Shown piece after piece: positions 63,584 through 64,000 of a DNA stretch of 64,000 bases; the stretch's first letter is position 1; the number at the start of each line of letters is the position of its first letter. Position numbers and translations under genes: made by a program. This stretch comes from HK1 sp965220535 (GTDB taxonomy: Bacteria; Pseudomonadota; Gammaproteobacteria; HK1), in the NCBI GenBank assembly GCA_965220535.1, contig OZ244833.1:1674001-1738000 (forward strand), written 5' to 3'. The notes beneath the pieces are model-generated. The model saw only the letters and a list, made by a program, of their open reading frames with translations. It was not told the origin of the DNA and ran no database searches.

Positions 63584-64000
63584 ATGAAACAAAAGTTGGC
63601 TATCGCGCTGACGGTCGCAGCGTTTGGGCTCGCACCCGGCGCCCAAGCGGATATGGCTGCAGCCAAGAAGTGGGTGGAAAACGAGTTTCAGCCATCGACC
63701 CTGTCGCAAGACGAGCAGATGAGCGAAATGCAGTGGTTCATCGAAGCCGCCGAGCCCTTCAAAGGGATGGAAATCAACGTTCTCTCCGAGACCATCCCCA
63801 CCCACGAATACGAATCCAAAACCCTCACCGAGGCCTTCGAGGAGATCACCGGCATCAAGGTGAATCATCAGCTCCTCGGCGAGGGCGAGGTCGTGCAGGC
63901 GGTGCAAACCCAGATGCAGACCAAGCGCAACCTCTACGACGCCTATATCAACGATTCGGACCTGATCGGGACGCATTCCCGACTGCAACTTGCGGTGAAC
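63584..64000 (+). CDS. glpV: Glycerol ABC transporter substrate-binding protein, GlpV-like (3' end missing)
   Basis: First 139 codons only; the gene runs off the window. A Sec signal peptide covers about residues 1-22 (cleavage after AQA), followed by DMAAAKKWVENEFQPSTLS and INVLSETIPTHEYESKTL, which closely resemble the N-terminus of GlpV-type glycerol-binding proteins from rhizobial glp operons. In those operons the same cluster encodes two ATPases, two permeases and a small membrane protein; the corresponding genes may lie beyond the window. A strong GGAGGA precedes the start. Confidence 0.8.
   Translation, partial: MKQKLAIALTVAAFGLAPGAQADMAAAKKWVENEFQPSTLSQDEQMSEMQWFIEAAEPFKGMEINVLSETIPTHEYESKTLTEAFEEITGIKVNHQLLGEGEVVQAVQTQMQTKRNLYDAYINDSDLIGTHSRLQLAVN

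Noticed and set aside
63503..63988. Minus-strand frame at the window end
   Set aside because: It is antisense to the GlpV-like gene, which has a signal peptide and a strong ribosome-binding site.

Overview
The window is G+C-rich DNA from a Pseudomonadota (proteobacterial) chromosome. The rpfE-recJ pair points to a gamma- or betaproteobacterium, while the sugar, polyol and peptide ABC transport operons resemble those common in alphaproteobacteria. I cannot place it more precisely. No transcriptional regulator gene, CRISPR array, transposase or integrase is evident.

Layout. 1-4.5 kb: the end of a CUT1-type sugar ABC operon (binding protein cut by the window edge, two permeases, ATPase). 4.6-10.6 kb, minus strand: an ATPase of the overcoming-lysogenization-defect/RecF-like type, a TOPRIM protein and a DMSP-lyase-like cupin packed together, followed by rpfE and recJ. 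10.7-25.3 kb: a catabolic block with three CocE/NonD serine hydrolases around a complete peptide/nickel-type ABC transporter, then an alpha/beta hydrolase and an MlrC-type (M81) metalloprotein. 25.5-28 kb: an orphan secreted protein and a GNAT acetyltransferase separated by poorly coding DNA.

28-43.5 kb is the most unusual part. A type III-like DNA methyltransferase gene (mod) is interrupted by a G20 homopolymer that leaves it out of frame by one base, which is the signature of a phase-variable contingency locus. Its restriction partner (res) lies on the same strand 9.5 kb away. Between them sit a secreted acidic protein built from fifteen 19-residue repeats, three DUF898/YjgN-family membrane protein paralogues carrying 1, 7 and 24 copies of a nonapeptide repeat, and an M48 metalloprotease. 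Decayed copies of gene 3' ends lie downstream of mod, M48, res and the DUF898 genes. One such remnant holds a G28 tract.

43.6-51.4 kb: a multicopper oxidase, a DUF262/DUF1524 (GmrSD-type) nuclease, tRNA-Lys(UUU) and a complete Gabija system (gajA-gajB) with a G10 run in its leader. With the restriction-modification genes, this forms a defence-rich stretch of visibly lower G+C.

51.6-64 kb: a polyol/sugar operon (binding protein, two permeases, a 63-residue membrane protein, two different ATPases, a single-chain dihydroxyacetone-kinase-family enzyme, a TIM-barrel epimerase/isomerase and a Gfo/Idh dehydrogenase). It is followed by glpD and, divergent from it, the start of a GlpV-like glycerol-binding protein gene cut by the window end.
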